From Weissella kandleri (GTDB lineage: Bacteria; Bacillota; Bacilli; Lactobacillales; Lactobacillaceae), in assembly GCF_001438705.1 (NCBI RefSeq), contig NZ_JQBP01000001.1, positions 229,220-293,219 on the forward strand: a stretch of 64,000 nt of DNA. The letters are read 5' to 3'. This document shows, in pieces, positions 63,313-64,000 of the stretch. Both the position numbers and the translations under genes were made by a program. How positions within the stretch are numbered: position 1 is the first letter of the stretch; every line of letters starts with the position of its first letter. The notes beneath the pieces were generated by a model, which worked only from the letters and a program-made list of their open reading frames with translations, ran no database searches and was not told where the DNA came from.

Positions 63313-63690
63313 ATGAAAAAATGGGCTAAAAGAGCGGGAATTATTTTAATTTTGATTGGATTATGTGGTAGTTTATATCTGAATTTTAAATTGAAGCCTT
63401 ATTATGATAGTGCCATGCAAATTCAACAGACGAAGGTAAAGCCGGGACAGTATTATCAAAATAATGATAAAAGTAAGAAAGTCATTGTGCATGATAATAT
63501 TGTAAATGTTAATGGTCAAAATTTTTACATGGTTCAGTCGGTTGATAGAAATAAAAATGTGGTGACTCTTCAAAATATGAAGACGAATGAATCTTTTGTT
63601 TATAAGATTGCGCGTATCGATAACAAATATGTTTTGCGAACAATTGAAAAAGGGGCTGTTGGTAAAATTGCGATTACTTGGAATAGGTAA
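63313..63690 (+). CDS. Small membrane-anchored protein of unknown function
   Basis: A 125-residue protein with one N-terminal hydrophobic helix (about residues 8-27, IILILIGLCGSLYLNF) and an extracytoplasmic beta-rich domain. I recognise no family. A cysteine lies inside the helix but not in a convincing lipobox. The ATG at 63313 has GTGGAGAA upstream; it begins 15 bases after the TagF-like gene and ends 25 bases before the LCP gene, so all three are probably one operon acting on the cell wall. Confidence 0.72.
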   Translation: MKKWAKRAGIILILIGLCGSLYLNFKLKPYYDSAMQIQQTKVKPGQYYQNNDKSKKVIVHDNIVNVNGQNFYMVQSVDRNKNVVTLQNMKTNESFVYKIARIDNKYVLRTIEKGAVGKIAITWNR

Positions 63691-63715
63691 ATACATTTAA
63701 AAATTGGAGAAAAAA

Positions 63716-64000
63716 ATGAAAAAAGTTCTATGGAGTATCTTGGGTGTCATTGTTGTGTTGGCTGTCGGAATTTCTGGATATGCATATTATCAGTTGCATA
63801 ATGCGACATCAAAAATTAATTCTTCTGATAGTACATTGAGTAAGGTTTCCGATCAAAAGACCAGTTCTGGTAAATCCGTTTCATATTTGTTATTAGGGAC
63901 AGATACTGGGGCTTTGGGTCGTGATTATAAAGGTCGAACTGATACGATGATGGTCATGACGGTTAATCCCAAAGCTGAAAAGACAACTATAGTGTCAATT
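63716..64000 (+). CDS. LytR-CpsA-Psr family protein (partial, runs off the window)
   Basis: The first 95 codons of an LCP-family protein. It has an N-terminal membrane helix (about residues 3-24), a Ser-rich linker, and the start of the LCP domain with SYLLLGTDTGALGRDYKGRTDTMMVMTVNP, the phosphate- and prenyl-binding beginning of the fold with its conserved GTD and RTDTMM. LCP enzymes link teichoic acids or capsule to peptidoglycan. TTGGAGA lies upstream of the ATG. The rest of the gene is beyond the window. Confidence 0.88.
   Translation, partial: MKKVLWSILGVIVVLAVGISGYAYYQLHNATSKINSSDSTLSKVSDQKTSSGKSVSYLLLGTDTGALGRDYKGRTDTMMVMTVNPKAEKTTIVSI

Noticed and set aside
1-64000. CRISPR array, rRNA operon, intact tRNA, insertion sequence or prophage
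   Set aside because: I saw no regularly spaced repeats, transposase or phage structural genes and no complete tRNA or rRNA on reading both strands.

Overview
The window looks like ordinary chromosome from a low-GC lactic acid bacterium of the family Lactobacillaceae. A Leuconostocaceae-type, Weissella-like genome is my best guess (about 0.6), judged from gene content and order and not from a marker gene. Supporting signs are a fused DnaQ-DinG helicase, an HMA/Dps-like/FLP operon, the full mevalonate pathway with a type 2 isopentenyl diphosphate isomerase, a pyruvate dehydrogenase operon headed by lipoate ligase, and the conserved cvfB-ribT-rluB ... cmk-rpsA-der-hup run. There is no rRNA operon, intact tRNA, CRISPR array, prophage or insertion sequence.

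Layout. 0-3.4 kb: the tail of an unknown gene, an HD-domain nucleotidase and uvrB. 3.4-9.3 kb: RNase HI-like (minus strand), then a tight plus-strand run ebsA-rluD-pyrR-carA-like-carB-like. 9.3-12.9 kb: PrsA-like foldase, nucleoside hydrolase with a PnuC-like transporter, and a Crp/Fnr regulator. 12.9-17.7 kb (minus): TetR regulator and the mvk-mvaD-mvaK2-fni operon. 17.9-22.7 kb: dinG, a TseB-like membrane protein and asnS. 22.75-25.4 kb: an AT-rich island of decayed genes, a tRNA-Leu-like remnant, a methyltransferase and TspO. 25.5-30.9 kb: metal P-type ATPase, a NAGPA-type secreted protein, a hexapeptide acetyltransferase and the orfX-orfY-flp redox/metal operon. 31-45.3 kb: ABC-F protein, DHFR, yjzD, dnaE, relA, dtd, an orphan RelB/DinJ antitoxin, cvfB, ribT, rluB, ypbB-recQ. 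45.4-50.7 kb: LysM protein, GNAT, cmk, rpsA, der, hup. 51-59 kb: GlcU/RbsU-type sugar transporter, HAD phosphatase, lplA-pdhABCD. Both the transporter and lplA have a cre-like site upstream. 59.2-64 kb: alpha/beta hydrolase and the start of a wall-polymer locus (GT2-TagF fusion, small anchored protein, LCP ligase).

The most unusual feature is the carA/carB pair next to pyrR. Both reading frames are long, intact, translationally overlapped and well supplied with ribosome binding sites, yet neither can be a normal carbamoyl-phosphate synthetase subunit. The CarA-like protein has lost the whole glutaminase triad (Cys, His and Glu replaced by Gly246, Phe331, Asp333). The CarB-like protein has lost the metal ligands of its first ATP-grasp domain (Gln, Glu, Asn replaced by Arg276, Arg290, Thr292). 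It lacks most of the second ATP-grasp domain and the usual C-terminus, ending at 835 residues instead of about 1060. This points to a maintained pseudoenzyme pair of unknown role, perhaps structural or regulatory. I could not check whether it has been described.

Other points worth following are the decayed island at 22.75-25.4 kb, the missing scpA/scpB/xerD genes between cvfB, ribT and rluB, a RecQ without its zinc cysteines, an antitoxin without a toxin, and a strong 17-bp palindrome next to a cre site in front of the sugar transporter.
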